From contig NZ_CP063304.1 in the NCBI RefSeq assembly GCF_015159595.1, positions 2,728,001 to 2,792,000 on the forward strand: a stretch of DNA of 64,000 nucleotides. The letters are read 5' to 3'. Of the stretch, positions 26,822-36,325 are shown piece by piece. Position 1 is the stretch's first letter; the number at the start of each line of letters is the position of its first letter. Under the pieces are notes generated by a model. That model did no database searches. It worked only from the letters and a program-made list of their open reading frames with translations, and had not been told where the DNA came from. The position numbers and the translations under genes were made by a program. The stretch is from Blautia liquoris. Lineage in GTDB: Bacteria > Bacillota > Clostridia > Lachnospirales > Lachnospiraceae.

Positions 26822-28195
26822 CTATTTTTCTTTCTTCTCAGGAAATAAATCAGGTCGTAAATGTGTCATATCCGTTGGATTCTTTTCAACTCTTAGAACC
26901 GGATTTGGACAGTACACATTATAAGTCTCCCTGGAGTTCATTTTAATAAATGTTCCTGGATCATTCAAAGCTTCCTCTTCTTCTTTCGTAGGCCTTGGAG
27001 GACGTGTGTATACATATGCAATATGTGGATACAAACTATCTCCAGGTGTTTTTCCAAATACGCTTTGTTTTGAATGGAAATACAAAGCTGTATAACCACC
27101 TGCATCAACATGAGCCAATCCTCTTGGCAAGATAACTAAATCTCCAGCCTTAAATTCATATCGTTCCTCTTCACAGGTCTCATCTCCCACACCTATTGTT
27201 ACACTTCCCGATCCAGACAAAATGAATTTGTACTCTTCAATATCGGGATGTGCATGCGAATCAAAAGGCCGCTCTTTGTCCGATTCTGCAAGTTTTTCTG
27301 CTAAATTACATATTGCTATGTCATCTGTCCATGTCAGAGGATAGCTTGACTGACGAAGACCTGCATTTGCGTTATATACTGCGGGTGCATCAGCCCGTTT
27401 CAAAACTCTTGCTCCAAGTACACATGCGTTCTTTTCAGACTCTTCAATGTTTTCTATTACTCGAGTCTGTTCATCGACTGGTGTGACTTCTTCATATATA
27501 TGGTTTACATCATAGCTTTGTACTACCTGATTTAAATCTTCTCTATTTTTTTGAAGATCCAAATAACTACTTTTTATTCCTGATGTCTTCCCAAAGCTGA
27601 GTTCTTTACTCATAGTCTGATTGTAACAAACATATGTCCCAGGATCCTTTAAATTTTTTTCTTCTTCCTCTGTAGGTCTTGCAGGTTTATCCATATAAAC
27701 CACTGGATGTGGATAGCGAACTGTTCCTGCAGCTTTTCCATACACTCCTGTTCTTGAATGAAAACATATAGCTTTCCATCCACCTTCCATTCTGTACGGA
27801 ACCTCTCTTGGAATGATTACCAATTCCTGCTCTTGGAATTCGAATATTTCTGTTTCAAATTCGGTTCCCCCATCTCCGAAACAAACCTTTCCTTTTCCCT
27901 CCAAAATATAATAATATACATTTACATCAGGATGAAATCTTGTGGCCCATGGCCGATCTGTGTCCGTATTCTCATCTTTCTCAATATACGAAAACATACC
28001 AATATCATTGACCTCGGAGAGAGGATAAAACCATTCTCTACATGCAATTTCATTGACATATACAGGTATTGCATCTCCCCCGCGAATAATTCTTGCTCCT
28101 GGTACTAGTGAATTTTTTGCACTTTCAAGCCTATCTTTTCTAGCATTTTCCTCATCTTCTTTAGTTCTCTGAAGTTTCATATTTAACTTGTACAT
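26822..28195 (-). CDS. Double-cupin protein with internal duplication
   Basis: A 457-residue protein made of two tandem repeats (about 30-190 and 257-420). Each has LGAR/PGAR...RADAP, a cupin barrel, then a tail RPxRPTxEEE..L.DPGT. In repeat 2 the metal ligands are complete: His314, His316, Glu320 (HAHPDIEE) and His362 (PRGLAH). In repeat 1 three are replaced: Arg86, Asn92 and Tyr134, leaving only His88. Repeat 1 is therefore probably structural or ligand-binding without metal. No signal peptide. It is the last gene of a sugar transport/dehydrogenase/isomerase operon, 45 bp after the permease, so a role in sugar or sugar-acid isomerisation is plausible but unproven. Confidence 0.75.
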   Translation of the reverse strand: MYKLNMKLQRTKEDEENARKDRLESAKNSLVPGARIIRGGDAIPVYVNEIACREWFYPLSEVNDIGMFSYIEKDENTDTDRPWATRFHPDVNVYYYILEGKGKVCFGDGGTEFETEIFEFQEQELVIIPREVPYRMEGGWKAICFHSRTGVYGKAAGTVRYPHPVVYMDKPARPTEEEEKNLKDPGTYVCYNQTMSKELSFGKTSGIKSSYLDLQKNREDLNQVVQSYDVNHIYEEVTPVDEQTRVIENIEESEKNACVLGARVLKRADAPAVYNANAGLRQSSYPLTWTDDIAICNLAEKLAESDKERPFDSHAHPDIEEYKFILSGSGSVTIGVGDETCEEERYEFKAGDLVILPRGLAHVDAGGYTALYFHSKQSVFGKTPGDSLYPHIAYVYTRPPRPTKEEEEALNDPGTFIKMNSRETYNVYCPNPVLRVEKNPTDMTHLRPDLFPEKKEK

Positions 28196-28240
28196 TTTTA
28201 CCTCCTGGTCTAATTATTATCATCATTATCTTTTTATCTT

Positions 28241-29080
28241 CTATGCCTTAACACCCCCTGCCATAATTCCATCCATGATTTTTTCCTCAAAGATCATAAC
28301 AAATATGATAATTGGAAGAAGTATGATACAACCCATGGCACTTAATAAATCCCATGGGACATCATAAGCATTCGCACGAGGCAACGTTGAAATTCCGATA
28401 GTTAAAACTTTAATTTTCTGTGAGAAAAACAATGGAATAAAAAACTCATTCAAACAATTTATAAAATTGATAATGCATACAGTAGCTATCGCCGGTTTTA
28501 ACAGGGGAATAATAACAGCATACATTTTTTGAAAAAAATTTGCACCATCAATTTCTGCCGCCTCCTCAATCTCTATCGGTATACCTCCTAGATAATTGCG
28601 CAGAATTAAAATTGAAAATGGTATCAGCGAACTAGTGTATAGTAAGATTAGTCCTGGATACGTATCTACCAAATTCAAGGACCTAAAAAAATCATAAAGT
28701 GGTCTCGCCGTAACAATCCCAGGAATTAAAGCCGAAAATACAATCAATCCATAGGCTAATGATAATCCCTTAGTCGCATGACGGTCAAATGCATATGCTG
28801 CTAATATACAAATAATTGCCGAAAGAACTAAAGTAACCCCTGTAATAATCAAAGTGTTAACTATCTGAGGAATTATGCCAACCTGCTCTATTAATGTTTT
28901 ATAACTATTTAATGAAAGCTTCCTGGGTATCCAGTTTATAGGTGTAGTAAAAAGATCGGAAGTCGGTTTTACTGATGAAATAAAAATCCAGTAAATGGGT
29001 ATCAGAATTATAAGGGCTACAAGTATTGTAATAAACCATTGAAATACTTTGAATAATTTTCTCTTAGATTTAGCATTCAT
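28241..29080 (-). CDS. Carbohydrate ABC transporter permease, MalG type
   Basis: A 279-residue six-helix membrane protein with the EAA loop EIEEAAEIDGANFFQKMYAV near 172-190 and C-terminal GIMAGGVKA. GGAGGATATAAA lies before the start. It forms the transmembrane pair with the product of the gene 11 bp upstream. The substrate is unknown; the operon also encodes a Gfo/Idh/MocA dehydrogenase, a TIM-barrel isomerase and a double cupin. Confidence 0.9.
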   Translation of the reverse strand: MNAKSKRKLFKVFQWFITILVALIILIPIYWIFISSVKPTSDLFTTPINWIPRKLSLNSYKTLIEQVGIIPQIVNTLIITGVTLVLSAIICILAAYAFDRHATKGLSLAYGLIVFSALIPGIVTARPLYDFFRSLNLVDTYPGLILLYTSSLIPFSILILRNYLGGIPIEIEEAAEIDGANFFQKMYAVIIPLLKPAIATVCIINFINCLNEFFIPLFFSQKIKVLTIGISTLPRANAYDVPWDLLSAMGCIILLPIIIFVMIFEEKIMDGIMAGGVKA

Positions 29081-29091
29081 TTTATATCCTC

Positions 29092-30003
29092 CTAATCTGA
29101 TACCTTTTTCATTGCCAATGTATTCACGCCACTTAAAATCAGCATAATTATAAACAATACAACAGCTATCGCAGAAGCATACCCCAGATTCAAATTATTA
29201 AAAGCTTCAATTAATATTCTATACGATAAAACAGATGTACTATCATGTGGTCCGCCCGAGGTCATTGCATATACAAGTTCAAAATTCGTGACCCTCCACA
29301 TCGTAAAAAAGATAGATATTGACATTACCGTTTTTGCTATGTTTGGAACAGTGATACTAAAGAAAGTTCGAAATACCCCTGCTCCGTCTATTTTTGCAGC
29401 TTCATAAACATCCGCAGATATATACTGGAGAGATGCCAAAACTAAAATAGCAAAAAACGGAATGTCTTTCCACAAATCCACAATAATTACTGCAATCCTG
29501 GCTGTATCTGCATTAACCAGCCAGTCAAAATGGAATCCGTTAATCACCCTTGCAATCAGATCATTAACAAATCCATACGTACCATTAAACCCCCATCTGG
29601 CAGCTCGTCCTGCAACGATCATAGGCATAGCCCATGGTATTAAAACTATTGTCCTCAGGAATTTCTTACCCTTAAACTTCATATTCAGCATCATTGCAAG
29701 AGCGACCCCTAGAAGAAGATGGAATATCATAGAAATTACTGTGAACATAATGGTAAACTCCATAGATGTTCCAATCTTATCATCCGAAAATAGTTTTAAA
29801 TAATTTTGAAGACCTATGAATTCCCCTTGTCCTCCTTTAATAACATCCATATTCCGAAAACTATTCACAAAAGTCATTATTACGGGATACAATGTGGTAA
29901 GACATCGAATCATAATTGCAGGTAAAATCATCATCCATGGAATCCACATCCTGTGTTTTTTTCTTTGCTTCAAGTCACTTTTCCTCCTTGTCTTACAATA
30001 CAA
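29092..30003 (-). CDS. Carbohydrate ABC transporter permease, MalF type
   Basis: A 303-residue CUT1 permease with an early helix (WMMILPAIMIRCLTTLYPVI) and five more. The EAA loop is DVYEAAKIDGAGVFRTFFSI (about 205-225), followed by TSGGPHDSTSVLSYRI, typical of MalF/UgpA proteins. Start is 29 bp after the binding-protein stop; a basic N-terminus (KTRRKSDLKQRKK) fits cytoplasmic orientation. Unlike three other clusters here, no hairpin separates it from the binding-protein gene. Confidence 0.9.
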   Translation of the reverse strand: MYCKTRRKSDLKQRKKHRMWIPWMMILPAIMIRCLTTLYPVIMTFVNSFRNMDVIKGGQGEFIGLQNYLKLFSDDKIGTSMEFTIMFTVISMIFHLLLGVALAMMLNMKFKGKKFLRTIVLIPWAMPMIVAGRAARWGFNGTYGFVNDLIARVINGFHFDWLVNADTARIAVIIVDLWKDIPFFAILVLASLQYISADVYEAAKIDGAGVFRTFFSITVPNIAKTVMSISIFFTMWRVTNFELVYAMTSGGPHDSTSVLSYRILIEAFNNLNLGYASAIAVVLFIIMLILSGVNTLAMKKVSD

Positions 30004-30032
30004 GAATTCTATATTTTATCTATTTTCACAAG

Positions 30033-31295
30033 TTACTTTACATCTTCCGGAAAATACGTTTTCATACATTCTTGCATCTTCGAAACATAATCATCAAATG
30101 TGATTTCCTCGCCAATGTATTTTTGAAACAGTGATCCAACCTCATTAATATATTCATTAGAATTGTTAGGAAGAGGACGGGCAATTAATTCGGTATCCTT
30201 TAAATAGCTTTTTAATTCATCTATTCCAGGTACTTTAAACTCTGGATCATCTACAACATCCGTTCTAGCAGGTAACCGTGAAAATGTCTCAGCGTAAACT
30301 TTCTGCCCCTCTAAACTTGCAGCCCATTTCAAAAATATCTTTGCTGCTTTTTTATTTTTAGAAGCGGAATTTAATACATATTGCCAACCATTTGCATATG
30401 TTGTTTCTTTTCCAAAATTAAGCATAGGTGCAATATGAATGTCGTCTCCTCCATATCTCCCGGCTTTTTCATATGTCGGCATAAAGCTTGAATAATTTAA
30501 CATTGATGCTGAGGATCCATCCATAATACGTTGATTTAATTCTGTATACTGATCTGCAATTTGTGAAATGGGTGTGTATTTTTTATCAACCATTTCTTTC
30601 ATAAATTTAACAGCTTCTTGTGTATTCTTATTAGACCAGTCGAACATATCTCCACCAAATAAATTGACAAATTCCCCGATATCATTCCAAACATAAGTCT
30701 GTTCCCAGCCCCCACCATATCCATAAACACCATCTTTGGAAACTGATTGAAGGAAATTAACAAAATCTTCTTTTGTTTTAACTGCATCCATCCCAGCCTC
30801 CTTGACATATTTGGAGTTTATCCAAAAACAAAATATCTCCATAAACATAGGAATACCTTTACCATTACTCATCTTTATAAAAGATTCTGGGAATTCTGCT
30901 TTTACATCATCGGTTAATACATCATCTAATGGCTCAAGATAATCTGTATTTACTACAGATTGCACCATTTCCTGATCTACTGAAATAATATCAATACTGT
31001 CATCCCCAGATGATAAAATTGTCATGAATTTTGCAGTTCTATCTGATGTATTCGTAGGCATGGGTACTACCTCAATGTCCAGATTTGTTGCTTTCTCAGC
31101 AGCATCTATATAATCCTGAAAATTATCTTGTGTTGCTGCATCATCTAAGAACATCGTTATCTTTCCTGTATTCTTACCACCTTCGTCGGTTGCACTACTT
31201 TCATTCGTTTTGTCCGAGGACTGTTTACCACATCCTGCCATTATACCTGCAACCATGCTCATACAGAGAACCATACTTATCACTTTTTTTCTCAT
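30033..31295 (-). CDS. Sugar ABC transporter substrate-binding lipoprotein
   Basis: A 420-residue lipoprotein of the SBP_bac_1 group. Signal MRKKVISMVLCMSMVAGIMAG precedes lipobox Cys22 and a short Ser/Thr/Glu linker. The binding domain starts at KITMFLDDAATQDNFQDYID, unusual in lacking the common W-x-x-G opening seen in the other binding proteins here. GGAGGT precedes the start. The 103-bp gap upstream contains an AT-rich TATAAT-like box, so an internal promoter before this gene is possible. Confidence 0.9.
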   Translation of the reverse strand: MRKKVISMVLCMSMVAGIMAGCGKQSSDKTNESSATDEGGKNTGKITMFLDDAATQDNFQDYIDAAEKATNLDIEVVPMPTNTSDRTAKFMTILSSGDDSIDIISVDQEMVQSVVNTDYLEPLDDVLTDDVKAEFPESFIKMSNGKGIPMFMEIFCFWINSKYVKEAGMDAVKTKEDFVNFLQSVSKDGVYGYGGGWEQTYVWNDIGEFVNLFGGDMFDWSNKNTQEAVKFMKEMVDKKYTPISQIADQYTELNQRIMDGSSASMLNYSSFMPTYEKAGRYGGDDIHIAPMLNFGKETTYANGWQYVLNSASKNKKAAKIFLKWAASLEGQKVYAETFSRLPARTDVVDDPEFKVPGIDELKSYLKDTELIARPLPNNSNEYINEVGSLFQKYIGEEITFDDYVSKMQECMKTYFPEDVK

Positions 31296-31398
31296 ATTGT
31301 ACCTCCAATTAATATTATGAAATTATAAAACATCTGAATTTGTATTGCTTTTTTATTACTTATTTTTTGTATTGTTCATAATACACCTCCATAAATTT

Positions 31399-32535
31399 TT
31401 ACCGTACAGATATCCACTTTTCTTGTTCTTGACTTTTTACACATGCTTCAACGATTTTGGTAAGATAATACCCATCCTCAAAACTTGCAAAACGAAACTT
31501 TTCACTTGGATTTTTTATCTCTTTATAAAATTCCTCCATTCCTTTCGTTAGTGCGTCTTTCCATCCAATTGGATGACCATTTGGCAACGAAGCAAATGAT
31601 TTTGCATAATCAGTAAGATACTGTTTAGCCGCATATAGAATTTCATTTCCTTCGTCTCTATGTCCCACCCATAATCTATCTGGAATTTCCTGATTCCATT
31701 CGAGGGCCTCCTTTGTTCCACCAATTAATACCTTAAAATCATTCTTTTTACCAGAGCAGATTTGACTTATATTTATGCTTCCCTTAACGCCGCTTTCCAA
31801 TTCTATCAAAATGCATGCACTATCTTCATTTTCAACTTTGACTTCCTCATATGGTACACTTTTATCTTTTGACATAAATGTTTCATTCGTATTATATCTT
31901 TTTCTTTTCTCATATTGTTTATGAAATGTTGCAAGCACAGATACAATTTTCTCACTCGTGATATACTGAATAATATCAAAGCAGTGGGAGCCGATATCGG
32001 CAACGGCCCGTGACACTCCTCCTATATTTTTCATTATCCTCCAGTCAAAATCTGTGTCATAGAGAAGCCAATCCTGTAGATACTCTACCTGAATATGCGT
32101 AATCGTCCCAAGAGATCCGTTTGAAACTCTTTCTCTCATTTCCTGTATCATAGCATTATTTCTATAATTAAGGTTTACCCCCCCGATTAACCGCTTCTCT
32201 TGTGCCAACTTGCAAAGTTTTAATGCATCATCGGATTTCATAGTCAACGGTTTCTCACTATATACATGACAACCATTTTCTAAAGCAATCCTATTTACAT
32301 CCCAGTGCAGCGCATTTGGAGTACAATCATGAATAGCACATAATTTTTCCTCCTCAATCATTATTTGATAATCTTGATAAAATTTTTTTATTCCATTTTG
32401 AAAACACCATTCTTCACTCTCAGGATTTTTATCTGCTACCGCTGCAACAATGATACCTGGAATTCTAGACAATGCCTCAACATGTTGTTTTCCTATAAAT
32501 CCTAAACCTACAACACCTACTCGTATTTCTTGCAT
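31399..32535 (-). CDS. Gfo/Idh/MocA-family sugar dehydrogenase
   Basis: A 378-residue NAD(P) oxidoreductase. The Rossmann motif GVVGLGFIGKQHVEAL is near the N-terminus, YSEKPLTM (about 93-100) is the family Lys-Pro motif, and VSRAVADIGSHCFDIIQYI supplies the Asp and His near the active site. The frame opens with GTG at 32544, but the ATG at 32535 has better spacing from the GAGG. It follows the isomerase gene by about 13 bp. The pair probably converts an imported sugar or inositol-like compound; which one is not visible. Confidence 0.87.
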   Translation of the reverse strand: MQEIRVGVVGLGFIGKQHVEALSRIPGIIVAAVADKNPESEEWCFQNGIKKFYQDYQIMIEEEKLCAIHDCTPNALHWDVNRIALENGCHVYSEKPLTMKSDDALKLCKLAQEKRLIGGVNLNYRNNAMIQEMRERVSNGSLGTITHIQVEYLQDWLLYDTDFDWRIMKNIGGVSRAVADIGSHCFDIIQYITSEKIVSVLATFHKQYEKRKRYNTNETFMSKDKSVPYEEVKVENEDSACILIELESGVKGSINISQICSGKKNDFKVLIGGTKEALEWNQEIPDRLWVGHRDEGNEILYAAKQYLTDYAKSFASLPNGHPIGWKDALTKGMEEFYKEIKNPSEKFRFASFEDGYYLTKIVEACVKSQEQEKWISVR

Positions 32536-32548
32536 TCCTTGCACCTCA

Positions 32549-33490
32549 TCAATCTTGTTCTTTTACATTGGGAAATGAAGTAAACTGTCGCAAATATAAA
32601 CGACTGATACGTAAAGATTCTTCTATTTCTTCTGTACTGTTTTCAAAAGACTTATCCTCTATTTCTATACATGCAGGCCCTCTATACTGAATTTCCCGTA
32701 AAGCAGAAATATATTCTCCCCAATTCACATCCCCATGTCCAGGTATCCTTGGAGTCATATAACTTAGCGGGTTAGCTAATACACCAACATCTTTAAGTTT
32801 TTCTCTTTCAAGTTTTATATCTTTATAATGCACGTGAAATATTTTATCTTTAAATTCATGAATCGGTTTGATATAATCAATTCCCTGCCAAATAAAATGA
32901 GAGGGGTCGTAATTTAAGCCAAAATAATCACTGTCAATAATAGAAAACAGTTTTCTCCATATTGGAGGTGTACTCGCAAGGTTTTGTCCCCCTGGCCATT
33001 CATCATCAGTAAACAGCATTGGACAATTCTCAATTGCTATTCTAACCTTTTTTCTTTCTGCGTATGCAATAATAGGAGGCCATACTTTTTTAAACTCCCC
33101 AATATTATAATCTACATTCTCTTTAGGTAAACGTCCAATGAAAGTTGTCACCATTCCAATATCTAATTGTTCAGCAGCATCTATGACCTTTTTAAGGTGC
33201 CTAATATAGTGATCCCTCTTCTCGATGTCTGGATCCATCATATTGGGATAATATGCAAGTGCTGAAATCTCAATACCTTTATCACAACAATAATCTAATA
33301 TGTGTTTTTGTGTTTTTATATCTAGCTTAGTTGCATCAATATGTGTAACTCCAGCATATCGACGCACCTTTTTTTCTTCAGGCCAACAGGCCATTTCAAC
33401 ACAATCAAAACCCTGCTCACTGGCAAAGTCAATTACCTCTTCAAAAGATCTTTTATCAAAAACTGCGCTTACAAATCCTTGTTTCATCAA
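32549..33490 (-). CDS. Sugar phosphate isomerase/epimerase (AP_endonuc_2 TIM barrel)
   Basis: A 313-residue barrel protein. Expected metal ligands are present: Glu in IAIENCPML (about 150), Asp and His in LNYDPSHFIW (about 193-196), His in HVHYKDIK (about 219) and Glu in CIEIEDKSF near the end. It resembles enzymes that epimerise 3-keto sugars or inosose. First gene of the operon that also encodes dehydrogenase, transporter and double cupin; divergent from the LacI gene at 33676, the probable repressor. Confidence 0.87.
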   Translation of the reverse strand: MMKQGFVSAVFDKRSFEEVIDFASEQGFDCVEMACWPEEKKVRRYAGVTHIDATKLDIKTQKHILDYCCDKGIEISALAYYPNMMDPDIEKRDHYIRHLKKVIDAAEQLDIGMVTTFIGRLPKENVDYNIGEFKKVWPPIIAYAERKKVRIAIENCPMLFTDDEWPGGQNLASTPPIWRKLFSIIDSDYFGLNYDPSHFIWQGIDYIKPIHEFKDKIFHVHYKDIKLEREKLKDVGVLANPLSYMTPRIPGHGDVNWGEYISALREIQYRGPACIEIEDKSFENSTEEIEESLRISRLYLRQFTSFPNVKEQD

Positions 33491-33562
33491 ACCATCTCCA
33501 TATGTATATTTTACGTAATATTTATTTCTTTATGTAATTTATAAAATTCATTATAGTACGTC

Positions 33563-33591
33563 TTGACAATCATTACAATACCCTTTATAAT
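33563..33591 (+). promoter_or_regulatory. Consensus promoter of the LacI gene
   Basis: TTGACA (33563-33568) and TATAAT (33586-33591), both perfect, with 17-bp spacing. It drives the LacI-family gene at 33676. Confidence 0.75.
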
Positions 33592-33646
33592 TTTTAGTAA
33601 TAAATGAAAATAAAGGCTTCTATTTTACAGCACTTTTTACAAATAC

Positions 33647-33662
33647 ATGTAATTTTTTACAT
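33647..33662. promoter_or_regulatory. Candidate operator palindrome upstream of the LacI gene
   Basis: ATGTAA (33647-33652) and TTACAT (33657-33662) around TTTT, directly before the ribosome site GGAGGT. A related palindrome, TTACGTAA, lies at 33511-33518 next to the start of the divergent isomerase gene, and ATGTAA recurs at 33532. Shared TTAC/GTAA halves suggest one regulator binding both sides. No classical LacI core is present, so this is a candidate only. Confidence 0.4.
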
Positions 33663-33675
33663 TTGGAGGTGTAAT

Positions 33676-34707
33676 ATGTCATTTTCAAAAAAAGTAACTA
33701 TTGCTCAATTGGCTTCAGAAGCAAATGTCTCTGTTGCAACTGTATCTAGGATAATAAACAAGAATGGTTATGTAAAACCAGAAACGCGTGAAAAAGTGAT
33801 TAAGGCAATGGAAAAGTTGGATTATCAGCCCTATGTCAAAAAGTTCGAGGATAATTCTTTAAGATCTAAATCGTTGCTAATTTGTTTTCCCGATTTTCGC
33901 AACCCTTTTTATGGAGAGATTATAGAAGGTATTCAAGCTACCGCCTTTAGCAGAGGATATTTGCCTTTTGATTTTCAAGCCAGCAATCCAAGAAACGCAC
34001 TCAAAGAATATGAGTTTATCATGAAAGAAAACAATTTCTGCGGGCTTTTACTGGCCCATAATGTTTCTAATACAGAATTACTAAGTCAACTGAGGTTACG
34101 TTATCCTATTGTAATGTGTTCTGAGCATTGTAACCAGCCAAATATATCCTTTGTCTCTATTGATAATACATATGCTGTTCAGACAGCCATTAATTATTTA
34201 TTATCAATTGGAAGAACCAAAATATCATTTATAAATAGTCTTTTGACAAATAATTATTCAAGGCTTAGAGAAAAAGGATTCCATGATGCAATGACACATG
34301 CTGGTCTATCAATCCCCGCCGATTGGATCACACATATTAGCGATATTAATTTTGAAATGGCTGTTTCAGCAGTCACAAGAATTCTATCAGGCGAAAATCA
34401 TCCAGATGCATTTTTTTGTGTTTCAGATGTATATGCTGCAGCAGCTATCAAAGCAATTCAAAATGTTGGATTACGTGTTCCTCAAGATATTTCTGTAGTG
34501 GGATTTGACAACATCGACCTATCCAGGATGACGGTCCCCTCTATCACAACAATTAAACAGCCAAGTTTTGACATTGGACAGCAGGCATGCAACTTATTAA
34601 TTAATTTAATTGAGAATCCTTCTGCTCCTGCTGAACATATTTTATTAAATACTGAGTTAATTGTTCGTGACTCAACTTCTGCACGAATAAATTCAAAAAA
34701 CAACTGA
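33676..34707 (+). CDS. LacI-family transcriptional regulator
   Basis: A 343-residue repressor. The frame opens 24 codons earlier, but the ATG at 33676 follows GGAGGT and gives the normal N-terminus. Helix-turn-helix VTIAQLASEANVSVATVSRIINK is at residues 7-29. The effector domain follows, with SLLICFPDFRNPFYGEIIEG near 67 and DVYAAAAIKAIQNVGLRVP near 255. Divergent from the isomerase/dehydrogenase/transporter/double-cupin operon, which it probably represses. Confidence 0.9.
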   Translation: MSFSKKVTIAQLASEANVSVATVSRIINKNGYVKPETREKVIKAMEKLDYQPYVKKFEDNSLRSKSLLICFPDFRNPFYGEIIEGIQATAFSRGYLPFDFQASNPRNALKEYEFIMKENNFCGLLLAHNVSNTELLSQLRLRYPIVMCSEHCNQPNISFVSIDNTYAVQTAINYLLSIGRTKISFINSLLTNNYSRLREKGFHDAMTHAGLSIPADWITHISDINFEMAVSAVTRILSGENHPDAFFCVSDVYAAAAIKAIQNVGLRVPQDISVVGFDNIDLSRMTVPSITTIKQPSFDIGQQACNLLINLIENPSAPAEHILLNTELIVRDSTSARINSKNN

Positions 34708-34924
34708 GCCTCTATTCACTTGAAAACTTAAGTCCTATAGAGTATGGAGAAAAGTTGAAAAAATTGGAAATCATATTAAATAACAAATTAATAGATTCTT
34801 GTCTAAAAATAGCGGTCTCTCTAATATAACATTCTGGTGATCAGTCTCGACAAGATACAGAGCGGGAAGCTTCTACAAATATCAGAATCATTTTGCAATT
34901 ATTCTTCAAAACGAGAATATGAAA
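34708..34924. other. Non-coding gap between LacI gene and defence module
   Basis: About 290 bp from the LacI stop to the AAA ATPase start, of which the last part is the promoter at 34925-34954. No RNA gene, terminator with a clear T-run or coding remnant was recognised. The boundary between the carbohydrate operon and the defence-type pair lies here. Confidence 0.4.
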
Positions 34925-34954
34925 TTGACAAATGGGCAGGATTTAAGTTATAAT
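34925..34954 (+). promoter_or_regulatory. Promoter of the AAA ATPase/RloB pair
   Basis: TTGACA (34925-34930) and TATAAT (34949-34954), both consensus, with 18-bp spacing. A GGAGGAAA ribosome site precedes the ATG at 34999. The module therefore has independent expression. Confidence 0.7.
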
Positions 34955-34998
34955 ATTCATAATGTCTTGCATATAACTCTCAGAATGGAGGAAAATAT

Positions 34999-36321
34999 AT
35001 GTTATTAGAATTTAGAGTCAAGAACTATAAATCATTCAAAGATGAACTTGTCTTTTCTCTTGTACCTGCTCCCAAGCAGAAAGGCCTGGATTATAGTGTA
35101 TTAAAAGAGACTATTTCGAAGAAAATCTACAAAGGACTATCTTCCGCTGTGATTTATGGACCTAACGCCTCAGGAAAAACTAATATTATCAGCGCAATGG
35201 ATACCTTTAAATCAATAGTCTTACGTGGTAATATTCGCAACAATGACGATCAGAATAACCCTAATACCGCTGCAACAGCATTACAACTAATTCCTAACAA
35301 CACCAACAAAAAAGCTTTGCCAGTAAGCTTTGCAATTAAATTTATAACAAACGAAATATTGGTGGAATATTCATTTTCGGCTGCATTAGGTGAGTTTTTA
35401 GAGACTGATTACCCGCGCAAGATCGTATCTGAAACTTTAAAAATAAATAATTCACTGGTTTTTTCGAGAAATGATAGTTTAGAAATTCATTCTTTGGATA
35501 CTATTCAGAAACTTCTTGTAAATGCTTTTGAGCAGAATGCAGAAAGTGCAATTTCTCTTGCAAAAAGTAATTTGAATGACGAAGAACTGTTTTTGATGAA
35601 TAGTTTCAGGACAATGTTCAGTGCTAAGCTGGTTGCATTGATCAGCAATTGGTTAGATAACAAATTCATGGTCATTTACCGTGCAGATGCAATTCATCTT
35701 ATCCGAAAGTTCAGTGATCCAGAGAAAAACTCTGTATATATCGAAAAAACATTGAATGAGGCGGCGACTTCTTTTGGAATTAACTCAAATGCACTTGGCT
35801 ATATGGTTGATGACGACAATAATGAAGCAAAACTATTTTCGCTCTTCAGGAAAACTAAAAAAAGTGCAGCAATTCCTGCTGAACTGTTTGAATCCTATGG
35901 AACAATTCGCTTTGTAAACATGTTTCCTTTGGTAGTCAATGCACTCTTAAACGGCGGCACCTTGGTGGTAGATGAATTTGATGCTTCCATCCACCCAATG
36001 GCATTGATGAATATCATCAATATCTTCCATAACGATGATGTCAACATTCATCATGCACAGCTTATATTCAACACACATAATCCTATCTTCCTAAATGCAA
36101 ACATATATCGCAGGGATGAAATTAAATTTGTAGAACGTGATGAAGAAACGCACTTCAGCAGTCATTACTCCCTCTCGGATTTTGGAACAACAGGAAAATC
36201 CGGTGTACGTAAAAATGAAGATTACATGAAAAATTACTTTGTAGATCGCTATGGTGCAATTAAGGACATTGATTTCACCCCCATCTTTGAAGAATTGATA
36301 TCTCATGAGAAAGGGATGTAA
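34999..36321 (+). CDS. AAA-family ATPase of a two-gene defence-type system (RloA/AbiL-like)
   Basis: A 440-residue ABC/SMC-like AAA ATPase (AAA_15/AAA_21 type). It begins MLLEFRVKNYKSFKDEL; Walker A is GPNASGKT at residues 54-61; Walker B is LVVDEFDAS with Asp325-Glu326; the switch histidine is in NTHNP (His360). Proteins of this type pair with an RloB/TOPRIM-like partner in phage-resistance and abortive-infection modules. The partner gene follows at once. By analogy, the ATPase senses infection and controls the partner. The trigger and anti-phage activity are inferred, not shown. Confidence 0.82.
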   Translation: MLLEFRVKNYKSFKDELVFSLVPAPKQKGLDYSVLKETISKKIYKGLSSAVIYGPNASGKTNIISAMDTFKSIVLRGNIRNNDDQNNPNTAATALQLIPNNTNKKALPVSFAIKFITNEILVEYSFSAALGEFLETDYPRKIVSETLKINNSLVFSRNDSLEIHSLDTIQKLLVNAFEQNAESAISLAKSNLNDEELFLMNSFRTMFSAKLVALISNWLDNKFMVIYRADAIHLIRKFSDPEKNSVYIEKTLNEAATSFGINSNALGYMVDDDNNEAKLFSLFRKTKKSAAIPAELFESYGTIRFVNMFPLVVNALLNGGTLVVDEFDASIHPMALMNIINIFHNDDVNIHHAQLIFNTHNPIFLNANIYRRDEIKFVERDEETHFSSHYSLSDFGTTGKSGVRKNEDYMKNYFVDRYGAIKDIDFTPIFEELISHEKGM

Positions 36322-36325
36322 TAAG

